Of a stretch of 64,000 bases of DNA, positions 49,580 to 58,548 are shown in pieces. The notes beneath the pieces are model-generated. The model searched no databases and had not been told where the DNA came from. It saw nothing but the letters and a program-made list of their open reading frames with translations. The stretch is from assembly GCA_964520325.1 (NCBI GenBank), contig CAZFOB010000006.1, positions 90,691 through 154,690 on the forward strand. The letters run 5' to 3'. The DNA comes from CAZFOB01 sp964520325 (GTDB lineage: Bacteria > Actinomycetota > JAICYB01). A program made the translations under genes and the position numbers. Each line of letters opens with the position of its first letter. Position 1 is the stretch's first letter.

Positions 49580-50265
49580 GCACGGACGAGGCGATCCGCG
49601 TCTTCATCGTCGACGACCACAACGTCGTCCGATCCGGACTCCGCATGGTCATCGATGCCACCGAGGGCGTAGAAGTCGTCGGGGACGCCGCCTCGGGCGA
49701 AGATGCGATCAAAGGGTTGGACGAGGTGTTTGCGGGACCAGCGTCGCGGCATCCACACGTCGTAGTGATGGATCTGATGATGCCGGGGATCGGCGGCATC
49801 GAGGCGACGCGCCGGATCAAGAAGGACTGGCCGGACGTCGCCGTGGTTGCGCTGACGATGGCTGACGATCGTGCGTATCTGCGGGAGGCCTTCGCCGCCG
49901 GCGCTGCGGGGTACGTCTTGAAGGAGGCGGCCGACATCGAGGTCGTCGATGCCATCCGCACCGTCGCGTCAGGCGGACGGTATCTGTATCCGACGCTGGG
50001 GGCCGAGCTCCTCGCCGCCCAGCTCGAAGGTGATGAGCCGCCGACAACGGCCTACGGCATCTCGCTCTCCGAACGTGAGGTCGACGTGCTGCGACTCTTC
50101 GCAGCCGGTTACACGAACCAGCAGATCGCCGACCAGCTCTATCTCAGCGTGCGCACCGTCGAGACGCACAAGGCGCACATCATCCAGAAGACCGGCCTCC
50201 GCGCTCGCGCGGACCTGATGCGATTCGCCGCCGACTCCGGTCTGGTCGAAGGCGGTCACTCATGA
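49576..50265 (+). CDS. NarL/DevR-family response regulator
   Basis: 229 residues: IRVFIVDDHNVVRSGLRMVI, the phospho-Asp in VVVMDLMMPGIGGIEATRRI, and the C-terminal LuxR HTH (LSEREVDVLRLFAAGYTNQQ; IADQLYLSVRTVETHKAHII). Partner of the preceding kinase and the likely controller of the USP, nirK and hemerythrin genes nearby, though no DosR-type box was confirmed. Confidence 0.9.
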   Translation: MSTDEAIRVFIVDDHNVVRSGLRMVIDATEGVEVVGDAASGEDAIKGLDEVFAGPASRHPHVVVMDLMMPGIGGIEATRRIKKDWPDVAVVALTMADDRAYLREAFAAGAAGYVLKEAADIEVVDAIRTVASGGRYLYPTLGAELLAAQLEGDEPPTTAYGISLSEREVDVLRLFAAGYTNQQIADQLYLSVRTVETHKAHIIQKTGLRARADLMRFAADSGLVEGGHS

Positions 50266-50341
50266 CATCGATCGTGACCATCTGGGTGATCCCGGACACG
50301 GCACGCCACACCCTCGACCCTGAGCACTAAGGAGGCGCCCC

Positions 50342-50899
50342 ATGCAACGACGGACGTTCGATCTACTCGTCAGTCTCGCCGGTTTGCTCCTCGCTGTTGT
50401 ACTGATGGTCGCCGGCCTCGTCTTCCGGTCCAACGCACAGTTCGCGAAGGACAACGTTCGTGGTCAGCTTGCTGCGCAGAAGATCTCCTTCCCCCCGGCG
50501 AGCGCTCTGTCTGAGGAGGAGAAGGCGCAGCCGGGAGTGGTGAAGTACGCGGGGCAGCGCGTCACGACCGGTGATCAAGCCGAGGTATACGCCAACCAGT
50601 TCATCGGCCTCCACCTGCGCGAGAGCCTCGGCGGCAAGACCTATTCCGAGCTGAGCACCGAATCACGGGCGAACCCCGACAACGAGGATCTGGCCGGCAA
50701 GGTACAGACCGCGTTCCGCGGGGAAACGCTGCGCGGCCTGTTGTTGACGACTTACGCCTTCTGGACTCTCGGAGAGAAGGCCGAGCAGGCGTCCATCGCC
50801 TTCCTTGCGGGCGCGGCGTTGCTCATCGTGTTGGCCTTGCTCGGCCTCTGGCATTCCGCACGCACGCCGAAGAGCGAACGGCTCGAGGTGGGAGGATGA
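50342..50899 (+). CDS. two-helix membrane protein
   Basis: 185 residues. N-terminal helix (LVSLAGLLLAVVLMVAGLVF), an exterior loop of about 100 residues (YAGQRVTTGDQAEVYANQFI) and a C-terminal helix (FLAGAALLIVLALLGLWHSA). Small exported-loop membrane proteins of this type are found in actinobacterial stress regions; no function known. Overlaps the hemerythrin gene by 4 bases. Confidence 0.65.
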   Translation: MQRRTFDLLVSLAGLLLAVVLMVAGLVFRSNAQFAKDNVRGQLAAQKISFPPASALSEEEKAQPGVVKYAGQRVTTGDQAEVYANQFIGLHLRESLGGKTYSELSTESRANPDNEDLAGKVQTAFRGETLRGLLLTTYAFWTLGEKAEQASIAFLAGAALLIVLALLGLWHSARTPKSERLEVGG

Positions 50900-51366
50900 C
50901 GCGACGACACGATGCATTGATACCTCTCACGCACGACCACCACCACGCGTTGCGTCATGCTCGGTTGCTCAGGGAGGCGTCGGACGCAACCGACGACGAA
51001 CGTGTCAGAGCCGTCCTAACGTTCGGCGAGTTCTTCCGCGACCACTCAGTGCGGCACTTCCGCGAGGAGGAGGAAGAGATCTTCCCTATCGTGATCCGTC
51101 GTTCGGGTGCGCCCTCCGAAGGCATCACGCGGATCCTCAACGAGCACGTGCAGATCCACGCGCTGGTCCGGCAGCTCGCTGAGGAGACGGCGTCAGGTGC
51201 TCCGTTACCCGAAACGATGCGCGAGCTTTCGGAGATGCTGCGCAGCCACATCCGCTTCGAGGAGGACGAGTTGTTCCCAGCGATCGAACGACTGGCTGCG
51301 GATGGTCTCGCCAACGTGCAGCTCGCCGAGCGCCGCAGAGGAAGTGGACCGAGTGACGAGGCCTAG
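50896..51366 (+). CDS. hemerythrin HHE-domain protein
   Basis: 156 residues: LIPLTHDHHHALRHARLLRE, FFRDHSVRHFREEEEEIFPI, HVQIHALVRQLAEETASGA and HIRFEEDELFPAIERL. The spaced His and Glu residues form the di-iron site of hemerythrin-like four-helix bundles. Such proteins bind oxygen or NO or repair iron centres, which fits nirK and the two-component system here. Confidence 0.87.
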   Translation: MTRRHDALIPLTHDHHHALRHARLLREASDATDDERVRAVLTFGEFFRDHSVRHFREEEEEIFPIVIRRSGAPSEGITRILNEHVQIHALVRQLAEETASGAPLPETMRELSEMLRSHIRFEEDELFPAIERLAADGLANVQLAERRRGSGPSDEA

Positions 51367-51525
51367 CCGGCGCGACGTATTCAAGTTCCTCGCAGGCACC
51401 TTCTTCGTGAGTTCGGGTGTGCTCTTCTCTCGCTGACCGCATCTGCCGTCGTATCGCTCTATCTCTGGCGTGCGTGGGTCGCCAAGGGCCGTCCCGATGG
51501 CGTCGCGGCGCTGACGAGGGGCTGA
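51353..51525 (+). pseudogene. small Tat-like membrane protein, frameshifted
   Basis: GTG 51353 reads VTRPSRRDVFKFLAGTFFVS and stops at 51434-51436. A second frame continues LLSLTASAVVSLYLWRAWVA up to the stop at 51523-51525. A single-base loss near 51433 explains the split. The product would be a twin-arginine-start membrane peptide of about 57 residues. Confidence 0.5.
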
Positions 51526-51544
51526 CCTGTGCGACGCTCTCGAT

Positions 51545-52996
51545 GTGGAGGGATCACGCGTCAGCGAAACGCACATCTCATACGTCTTCTTCGTCGGCGA
51601 CCGCGCGTACAAGCTCAAGAAGCCGCTCGTCTTCCCGTTCGTCGACCAATCCACGCGGGAAGCGCGTGAGCGGTTCTGCCACCGTGAGGTCGCACTCAAC
51701 CGACGCCTCGCGCCGGACGTATACCTCCGCGTGCTCGACGTCGTCGGCGCCAACGGTGAGCCGGTCGACCACCTGGTCGAGATGCGCCGGATGCCGGACG
51801 ACCGACGGTTGTCGGCCCTCGTGCTCGCCGGCGCCGACGTCGACCGGTGCCTCCGCCAGCTCGCGCACAACCTCGCGGCCTTCCATGCGTCTGCAGAGAC
51901 ATCGGACGAGATCTGTATGTATGCATCTCGCGATCACGTCCGACGGCTGTGGTCGGACAACCTCGGAGAGACGGAACGGTTCGTCGGTCCGGTCGTCGAT
52001 CGCGACGTCTTCGACCGCGCGAAGGCTGCTGCCGACCGTTACCTCGACGGACGCGGCCCCCTGTTCGCCTCCCGAGCACAGCGGCGCCACGCACGAGATG
52101 GTCACGGCGACCTGCTCGCCGACGACGTGTTCTGTCTCGAGGACGGTCCGCGCGCGCTCGACTGCATCGAGTTTGACGACAGTCTGCGCTGGGGAGACGT
52201 CGTCGCCGACGTCGCCTTCCTGGCGATGGACCTCGAGCGGATCGGCGCGTCAGATGCGGCCGATCGCTTCCTCACCTGGTACCGGGAGTTCTCCGGCGAG
52301 TCGTATCCGCAGAGCCTCGTCGACCACTACGTCGCCTACCGCGCGTCGGTCCGCGCGAAGGTCGCGTGTTTCAAGCACGAGCAAGGCGACGAACCCTCGC
52401 GGGAGCGTGCGCGAGTCCTGATGGAGCTCTGCGATCGGAGGCTGGCGCTAGGGCGGATCCGTCTCGTCCTCGTCGGCGGACTGCCGGGAACTGGAAAGTC
52501 AACGCTCGCCGAAGGACTGTCCGCGCGGACGGGGTGGGCCGTCCTGCGCAGCGACGAGGTCCGCAAGGACATCGCCGGCGTTGCGCACGACGAGCACATC
52601 CCGCACGCGTTCGGCGAGGGCACGTACGCGAGCGAAGTGACGGCCCGGGCGTACGAAGAGCTTCTGAAGCGCGCACACGTGCTGCTCGCAGGTGGCGTAT
52701 CAGTGATCCTCGACGCGTCTTGGGTCGACGACCGCACGCGCGCGGCAGCCGGATCGCTTGCCAACGACACCTCGTCCGATCTGATCGGGATCAGATGCGT
52801 GCTGGACGCCGGTCTCGCCGCCGAACGGATGCGGGCGCGTCGTGCGGACGGGCGCGATCCATCCGACGCCGATGCGGACGTCAGCCAGGCGATGGCTGCC
52901 ACGATGGATCCGTGGCCGGAGGCCGTGGAGGTAGCGACAGCCGCTTCTCCAGATAACGTCGTCACCTCGACGCTCTCACTCGTCGCCTCCGGATGA
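51545..52996 (+). CDS. APH-like kinase fused to an AAA/zeta-toxin-like kinase domain
   Basis: 483 residues from GTG 51545; an earlier non-ATG start is possible. The first half resembles phosphotransferases: ETHISYVFFVGDRAYKLKKP, HGDLLADDVFC, DCIEFDDSLRWGDVVADVAF. The second has Walker A LVLVGGLPGTGKSTLAEGL and LRSDEVRKDIAG, with VSVILDASWVDDRTRAAAGS. This bifunctional architecture is known from stress and dormancy regions. The substrate is unknown. Confidence 0.83.
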   Translation: MEGSRVSETHISYVFFVGDRAYKLKKPLVFPFVDQSTREARERFCHREVALNRRLAPDVYLRVLDVVGANGEPVDHLVEMRRMPDDRRLSALVLAGADVDRCLRQLAHNLAAFHASAETSDEICMYASRDHVRRLWSDNLGETERFVGPVVDRDVFDRAKAAADRYLDGRGPLFASRAQRRHARDGHGDLLADDVFCLEDGPRALDCIEFDDSLRWGDVVADVAFLAMDLERIGASDAADRFLTWYREFSGESYPQSLVDHYVAYRASVRAKVACFKHEQGDEPSRERARVLMELCDRRLALGRIRLVLVGGLPGTGKSTLAEGLSARTGWAVLRSDEVRKDIAGVAHDEHIPHAFGEGTYASEVTARAYEELLKRAHVLLAGGVSVILDASWVDDRTRAAAGSLANDTSSDLIGIRCVLDAGLAAERMRARRADGRDPSDADADVSQAMAATMDPWPEAVEVATAASPDNVVTSTLSLVASG

Positions 52997-53260
52997 CCGC
53001 GGAGCGGCGAACGCTCGGGCAGTCATCGCTTCCCGCCCGTACCAGATGTAGGCGACGCCGAACATCGCTCGCTGCAGCACACCGGTGACCTCAGGGAACA
53101 TCTGCATCCCGATGCGAGGCAGCGCCGATGTGGCCCCACCGAGGCGCCGCAACGGCCTGAGCCGGAAGACGCCGAGGCCAAACTGCAGGAACCCGAGACG
53201 CGCTACCCATGCCGCCCCGTCGAGGCCTTGCGCGGCCGAACTCGCTCGTCGTCTGCCTGA
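52976..53260 (-). pseudogene. DUF998-like membrane-protein remnant
   Basis: On the minus strand a frame without a start reads AAQGLDGAAWVARLGFLQFG, then RIGMQMFPEVTGVLQRA and GVAYIWYGREAMTARAF to a stop at 52976-52978. The end resembles the C-terminal helix of DUF998-type membrane proteins. No ATG, GTG or TTG start gives the full domain, so this is a fragment. The region to 53375 has no other gene. Confidence 0.4.
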
Positions 53261-53375
53261 TTCACGAGTAGTCGTCTGGGACCACTACGGGAGCAAGGGC
53301 GAGGGCCACTGCGGAGCAACGAGACAACCGACGACCGTTGTGCGCGCGTAGGACGACGTCGGTTCCGCGGCTCTC

Positions 53376-53708
53376 CTACCGATGCATGCCGCCCATCTCC
53401 AGCTGATGCTCTTCCATCATCTCGAGCATCTCGCCGGACATCATCATCTCGGACATCACGTCGTCATCCATCCGGTCGCGCATCCGCGGTGTCATGTCCT
53501 GGCGCATCTCCTTCAGCATGTCGGCGTGCTGCTCCGTCATCCGATGCATCTCGCCGGACATATCGATCCGACTCATCGTGTCGGAGGCTCCTCGCTGTCG
53601 ACCAACCGTGTCGTCATCGGCAAGCGACACGGCCGCGAACGTGCCCGCCGCACCGATTGCGAGACCTACGAGACCGGCAAGAACGGTCGTCCTTGTCACT
53701 GTTGACAC
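53376..53708 (-). CDS. Met/His-rich exported protein
   Basis: 110 residues: helix/signal TTVLAGLVGLAIGAAGTFAA, then a Met-rich, charged segment (MSGEMHRMTEQHADMLKEMR; VMSEMMMSGEMLEMMEEHQL) ending MGGMHR. The density of Met and His is like extracytoplasmic copper-binding proteins. It fits the copper content of the island; metal binding itself is inferred. Confidence 0.72.
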   Translation of the reverse strand: MSTVTRTTVLAGLVGLAIGAAGTFAAVSLADDDTVGRQRGASDTMSRIDMSGEMHRMTEQHADMLKEMRQDMTPRMRDRMDDDVMSEMMMSGEMLEMMEEHQLEMGGMHR

Positions 53709-53823
53709 TCTCCCCTCATGGGACTATCAGAACGCTGACTTCGCGCGCACAAACCCTACGCGCTCCACTTGGCGCCCCGGCTACTGGTCGTGCCGGCCAT
53801 ACCGAGGTATCACTTAAGGAGAC

Positions 53824-54957
53824 ATGAAAACCCGAGTCCTCATCCTCGGCGCGGGCTTCGCGGGTCTGGAGCTCGCGACGATCCTGTCGGCGACGCTGCG
53901 CGACGAAGTTGACGTCACGATGATCGACCGGTCCGACTCCTTCTACTTCGGGTTCTCAAAGCTCGAGGTCCTCCTCGGACGCCGCACCTCCGCCGACATC
54001 AAGGTGCCGTACTCGCGTTTGGCACCGGCCATCACGTTCAAGCGCGAAGAGATCACGTCCATCGATCCGCAGGCGCGTCATGTCGTCACTGAGGCTGCGA
54101 CCTACGACCCCGATATCCTCGTCGTCGCGCTCGGCGCCGACTACGCACCCGAAGCGACACCCGGCTTCGTCGAGGACGGGTACGAGTTCTACTCCCTCGA
54201 GGGGGCCGAACGGCTTCGCGATCACCTGAGGGCCTTCGCCGGAGGACGCGTCGTCATCGCGATCCTCAAGCCGCCCTTCCAGTGCCCGCCCGCGCCCTAC
54301 GAGGGCGCGTTCCTCATCCGCGATCTCCTCGAGCAGCGCAGCGTCTCACACGAGATGACGCTGATCACGCCGATGCCCTCGCCAATCCCTGTATCCGAAG
54401 AGACGTCAGAGGTGATCGTGCGCGCCTTGCACGAGCGAGGGATCGCCTACCGTCCGTCGACGTGGGTTGACTCGATCGATCCGGCCACACACACCGCGCA
54501 CCTGCGTGGCGGTGAGGGCGTTCCCTACGACCTGTTCATCGGGATCCCTGCTCATCGCGTCCCCGACGTCGTGAAAGCGTCGGGACTCACAGAAGGCGGC
54601 TCAGACGGCTGGATCGCGGTCGACCCGAAGACGCTCGCCACGCCGTATCCGGGCGTGTACGGGGTCGGCGATTGTGCGGACGCTCCCGTGCCGCGTGCTG
54701 GTGTGTTCGCCGAGGACGCAGCCCGGACGGCAGCCGAGCACATCATCGCCTCCGTCCGCGGAACGACGACGGACACCGCGTACAAAGGCATGGGTACGTG
54801 CTACTTGGAGATGGGCGGCGGCCTCGTCGGCAAGGTCGAGGCGAACTTCCTCGGCGGACCGAGCCCCGTCGTGCCGTTCGCGGGCCCGTCCACCGAGTTC
54901 GCCGCTGAGAAAGAGCGCTTCGCGGCCGACCATGAGAGTCGCTGGTTCGCAGGCTGA
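53824..54957 (+). CDS. SQR-like FAD-dependent oxidoreductase
   Basis: 377 residues: MKTRVLILGAGFAGLELATI (FAD fold), VVIAILKPPFQCPPAPYEGA (the Cys near residue 160, as in sulfide:quinone oxidoreductase and flavocytochrome c), and GVYGVGDCADAPVPRAGVFA for the second FAD contact. A third SQR Cys pair is not evident, so a sulfide or related reductant is probable but not proven. Confidence 0.83.
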   Translation: MKTRVLILGAGFAGLELATILSATLRDEVDVTMIDRSDSFYFGFSKLEVLLGRRTSADIKVPYSRLAPAITFKREEITSIDPQARHVVTEAATYDPDILVVALGADYAPEATPGFVEDGYEFYSLEGAERLRDHLRAFAGGRVVIAILKPPFQCPPAPYEGAFLIRDLLEQRSVSHEMTLITPMPSPIPVSEETSEVIVRALHERGIAYRPSTWVDSIDPATHTAHLRGGEGVPYDLFIGIPAHRVPDVVKASGLTEGGSDGWIAVDPKTLATPYPGVYGVGDCADAPVPRAGVFAEDAARTAAEHIIASVRGTTTDTAYKGMGTCYLEMGGGLVGKVEANFLGGPSPVVPFAGPSTEFAAEKERFAADHESRWFAG

Positions 54958-54988
54958 GTCCCGCTTGCGCAGCCTCGATCCGGCCTCT

Positions 54989-55072
54989 CCGCAGGTCATC
55001 GAGTGGAAACCGGCCCTGACCTGCGGATATGCTTACAAACGCTGACGATGGCTAATCGCTATTGACCTGCGG
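54989..55072. repeat. GACCTGCGG repeats beside the right att copy
   Basis: The 9-mer occurs in direct orientation at 55018-55026 and 55064-55072 and inverted at 54989-54997. The inverted pair also forms a perfect 9-bp stem at the end of the SQR-like gene. They lie within 91 bases of the tRNA remnant and could be integrase arm sites or part of a terminator. Confidence 0.5.
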
Positions 55073-56071
55073 GAGTCGTGTTGCCAACGTGGGGGTCGCG
55101 GGTTCGAGTCCCATCGTCCGCTCTGGCGTCTTCGTCGGGAACGCCAGTAGGCCGAGTGCGATCCCCTCGAGGACGACGAGGACGATCGTTCCCGTCCACA
55201 GCTCGGCCGCCCACCGGACGCCGCTCATCACGTGGATGCTGGCGAACCACGATCCCCAGATCACGAGTGGAACGAGAGCCGAGAAGATCCGCGCGCCGCG
55301 GACGTTCGTGCCGGAGGGCCGCAGGCGCGCGACGAGAAGATCGGTGATCGCACCCGCGATGGCCATCGCGGGGATGGTGAGCAACGCACCACTGCGTCCG
55401 TTCAGTCCGACCAGGGCGAGTGCGAGTGCTCCGTAGCTCAACATGAACGCCCAGCGCGGGGCGCCGAAGCGTCTGACGATCAAGAACGTCATCGTCAGCA
55501 TGACGGCATTCGTTACAAAGACCGCGCCGACGGCCTGAACCTGCCAGACCTCATCACCCGCGCCGGTGAACAGGCCACCGAAGCGGAGCGCGTTGAGGTA
55601 TTGGGTGAAGAACATGACCACGGCAGCGCTCAGTGTCATCGTCACGATCGTTGCGAAGTCGGCCCGATGCTGATCAGGGTCGGCGGAGGCCGCGCGGAAT
55701 CCGGCGCCGAGCATGAGGAGCCCGCCGATCATGAGCGCGAGGTGCGTCGGCGACAGCAGAGCTTCGAGATCCACCTCGATGCCGAAGATCTCGTGCCAGA
55801 TACCGTCACCCACCGCACCCACGATGAACGCCACGAGCCCGACGGTCATCAAGCGATCCGGTGATGAGCGCTTCTTGAGGATCCTCTCTCGGAAGATGAA
55901 ATACACAACTGCAGCTCCGAACCCCGAATACAGGATGAAATGCCACGGGCTGAAGAACGTCTCCGGCTTCTCGGTGTTGTGCGCCCAGCCGTCGAGGAAG
56001 AGGCCGAACACCATCCACGTCCCGAAGAACGCGATCGCCCGTTCGTCATGGCGGTTCCTGGCGTTGATCAA
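55052..56071 (-). CDS. polytopic membrane protein with junction-derived C-terminus
   Basis: 339 residues, about 8 helices. FGLFLDGWAHNTEKPETFFS and WHFILYSGFGAAVVYFIFRE, then GDGIWHEIFGIEVDLEALLS PTHL-type segments with conserved His/Asp/Trp near helix ends, suggest metal or heme handling. The last about 20 residues (TMGLEPATPTLATRLPQ) are tRNA-antisense readout and not original. Its ATG overlaps the SDR stop, so the two form one operon. Confidence 0.72.
   Translation of the reverse strand: MINARNRHDERAIAFFGTWMVFGLFLDGWAHNTEKPETFFSPWHFILYSGFGAAVVYFIFRERILKKRSSPDRLMTVGLVAFIVGAVGDGIWHEIFGIEVDLEALLSPTHLALMIGGLLMLGAGFRAASADPDQHRADFATIVTMTLSAAVVMFFTQYLNALRFGGLFTGAGDEVWQVQAVGAVFVTNAVMLTMTFLIVRRFGAPRWAFMLSYGALALALVGLNGRSGALLTIPAMAIAGAITDLLVARLRPSGTNVRGARIFSALVPLVIWGSWFASIHVMSGVRWAAELWTGTIVLVVLEGIALGLLAFPTKTPERTMGLEPATPTLATRLPQVNSD
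55080..55123 (+). repeat. att-like direct repeat, right copy (tRNA-Gly remnant)
   Basis: The last 43 bases of tRNA-Gly plus one base, identical to 24611-24654 except for one position. The 5' half of the tRNA is absent. The end of the leftward membrane-protein gene reads antisense through it. Confidence 0.88.
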
Positions 56072-56919
56072 CGGAAGATCGGGTCCTGTCCGGTCGTCCC
56101 GCGGCTGACGCCTTTCATGCCGGCCATCTCGGCAGCTCGCTCACCGAACAGGCCCGGTCCCTTGGCCTCGAGACCGCCGTCGACGACGAGCGCATGGCCG
56201 GTGACGAACGCGGAGTCGTCGCCGGCGAGGAACAGCGCGGCACCAGCGATGTGTTCCGGACGTCCTGCCATCGGCAGCGGCTGGATGGTCTCCAGATGCG
56301 GCTCGATCACCGCCGGGTCCTGACCCATCGAGATGAGCGGCGTGGCGATCCCACCTGGACAGATGGCGTTCACCCTGATGCGATGCTTGGCGAGCTCGAC
56401 CGCCGTCGACATCGTGAGATTGACGAGCGCAGCCTTGGCGGCTGAGTACGCCGCCGGACCGGCACCACCGGACAGGCCGGCAACCGATGCCGTGTTGATG
56501 ATCGACCCACCCTCACCCTGCTCGATCATCGCGCGGGCGCCGTACTTGATCCCGAGGAACGGACCGCGGATGAGCACGGCGAACGTGTAGTCCCAGTCTT
56601 CGCGCTCGACATCGGTGATCGGCCCGAACGCACCGCCGACGCCGGCGTTGTTGAACACGACGTCGAGACGGCCGAACTCCTCCAAGGCAAGAGCGATCAT
56701 CGCCTCGACGTCGGACTCCTCCGCCACGTCGGTCTTGATGAAGCGGACGTGCTTCTCCTTGCCGGCTTCCTTGGCGAGCGCGAGCGTCTCGGCCCCCGTC
56801 TGCGCGTTGAAGTCGGCGACGATCACCGACGCTCCTTCGTCCAGGAAACGAAGCGTCGTCGCACGTCCCATACCGCTGCCGCCGCCGGTGATCACCGCGA
56901 CCCTGCCTTCGAGCATCAT
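56068..56919 (-). CDS. short-chain dehydrogenase/reductase
   Basis: 283 residues from ATG 56917-56919, after GGAGGG; an upstream start adds 10 residues. TGGGSGMGRA (cofactor), FNNAGVGG, NTASVAG (Ser), and AAYSAAKAALVN (YxxxK) are the classical SDR motifs. CPGGIATPLISMG follows. Likely an alcohol or hydroxyacyl dehydrogenase in the catabolic cluster. Confidence 0.9.
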   Translation of the reverse strand: MMLEGRVAVITGGGSGMGRATTLRFLDEGASVIVADFNAQTGAETLALAKEAGKEKHVRFIKTDVAEESDVEAMIALALEEFGRLDVVFNNAGVGGAFGPITDVEREDWDYTFAVLIRGPFLGIKYGARAMIEQGEGGSIINTASVAGLSGGAGPAAYSAAKAALVNLTMSTAVELAKHRIRVNAICPGGIATPLISMGQDPAVIEPHLETIQPLPMAGRPEHIAGAALFLAGDDSAFVTGHALVVDGGLEAKGPGLFGERAAEMAGMKGVSRGTTGQDPIFR

Positions 56920-56992
56920 CGATCCCTCCGCCGTCATTGGCGCTGTCATCGGCGCTGTATGTCAGTAGCGCTGTCTCATTAGACTCGTTCAG

Positions 56993-58477
56993 ATGAATCC
57001 CCGTACACCCGTGCTCGTCGGCGTCGGACAGGTCACCAACCGGCGCGAGCGCATCGCGCACGCCTCCGACCTGCTCGAGGAAGCCGCGCGAGCCGCCGAG
57101 CTCGACGCCGGGGGAAAGGCCTTCGCGCACATCGATTCCTTCCAAGTCGTCCAGAACATCTCGTGGCGGAGCCCGGCCCCCGCCTCGATCCTCGCCGAAC
57201 GACTCGGCCTCCCCAACGGCGAACGACTCCTCAGCACCATCGGCGGATCGACACCGCAGTGGATGGTGAATCAAGCCTGTGATCGCATCGCAGCCAGTGA
57301 GGTCAACGGTGTACTGATCGTCGGCTGCGAGGCACTTGACTCCACGCGACGAGCCGAGAAGTCCGGTCATGCCTACGACCGGGGACGCGACGACGCATAC
57401 GCGCCCGACACCGTGATGGGCGACGACCGCTCACCGGTTTGCCCAGAAGAGCTCGCGGCCCGTTTGGTTGCGCCGGCGTCCATCTACCCGATGTTCGAGC
57501 AGGCGCTCGCACACCGGGACGCACGCACTCCGGACGCGCAACGCACGTGGCTCGGCAAGCTGATGGCTCCGTTCACCGACGTCGCCGCGTCGCACCCCGA
57601 CGTGGCGTGGTTCCCGACGTCTCGTACGTCGGGCGAACTCTCCGACGTCGGAGCGGACAACCGCATGGTCGCCGAGCCGTATACGAAGAACCTCAACTCG
57701 ATCCTCAACGTGGACATGAGTGCGGCGTTGATCCTCATGTCGGCCTCAACGGCCGAAGCGGCGGGGGTTCCGCGCGAGAAGTGGGTCTTCCCGTGGGCCG
57801 GCGCAAAGCTCGACGACGTGTGGTTCCTCGCGCAGCGTCGGCACTTCGACCGCTCGGTCGCGATCGAGGAACTCGGACGCGCGGTCTTCGCGGCCGCCGG
57901 CATCGGCGCCGACGACATCGCGCACATCGATCTGTACTCGTGCTTCCCGTCCGCGGTACAGATGGGCGCCAACGCACTCGGCATCGCATTGGACGACCCA
58001 CGCGGACTCACGCTCACCGGCGGACTCCCGTATTTCGGGGGGCCGGGCAACAACTACGTCACGCATTCGATCGCCGTGCTCGCCGAGCGCCTGCGCGCGA
58101 ACCCCTCCGACATCGGGCTCGTCACCGGTATCTCGTGGTACGTGACGAAGAACGCACTCGGCGTGTACTCGGCGACTCCTCCGCCGCAGGGCTGGCAACA
58201 TCCCGATATGAGCCAAGCCCAAGAGCGCATCGAGGCGACGGCTCTGACCGTGGCATCCGACGGCGAGGGCGACGCGGTCGTCGATGCCTTCACCGTCGAG
58301 CACGACCGCACGGAAGGTCCCGTGCGCGCGCCGCTCTACGCAACCCTCCAGGACGGCCGCCGCGTCGTCGCCGTCCCGGCCGAAGCCACCATCCCCGCCA
58401 AGCTCTCGGGCACGTCGATCATCGGCGAGACCGTGCGCGTCCGCACCGGCGAGGGCGGCACCGTCTACGAACTCTGA
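56993..58477 (+). CDS. acetyl-CoA acetyltransferase-like thiolase superfamily protein
   Basis: 494 residues: MNPRTPVLVGVGQVTNRRER and GLPNGERLLSTIGGSTPQWM match the large actinobacterial acetyl-CoA acetyltransferase-like group; HIDLYSCFPSAVQMGANALG and GLPYFGGPGNNYVTHSIAVL carry the conserved Cys and His regions. A C-terminal extension (about 410-494) is OB-like. Divergent from the SDR gene. Confidence 0.85.
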   Translation: MNPRTPVLVGVGQVTNRRERIAHASDLLEEAARAAELDAGGKAFAHIDSFQVVQNISWRSPAPASILAERLGLPNGERLLSTIGGSTPQWMVNQACDRIAASEVNGVLIVGCEALDSTRRAEKSGHAYDRGRDDAYAPDTVMGDDRSPVCPEELAARLVAPASIYPMFEQALAHRDARTPDAQRTWLGKLMAPFTDVAASHPDVAWFPTSRTSGELSDVGADNRMVAEPYTKNLNSILNVDMSAALILMSASTAEAAGVPREKWVFPWAGAKLDDVWFLAQRRHFDRSVAIEELGRAVFAAAGIGADDIAHIDLYSCFPSAVQMGANALGIALDDPRGLTLTGGLPYFGGPGNNYVTHSIAVLAERLRANPSDIGLVTGISWYVTKNALGVYSATPPPQGWQHPDMSQAQERIEATALTVASDGEGDAVVDAFTVEHDRTEGPVRAPLYATLQDGRRVVAVPAEATIPAKLSGTSIIGETVRVRTGEGGTVYEL

Positions 58478-58548
58478 ACCGGCCCCTCGACCTGGAAGGC
58501 CGCGGGTCCCAGGAGTAGCCTCACCGTAAGCGACCGAAGGAGGCATCG

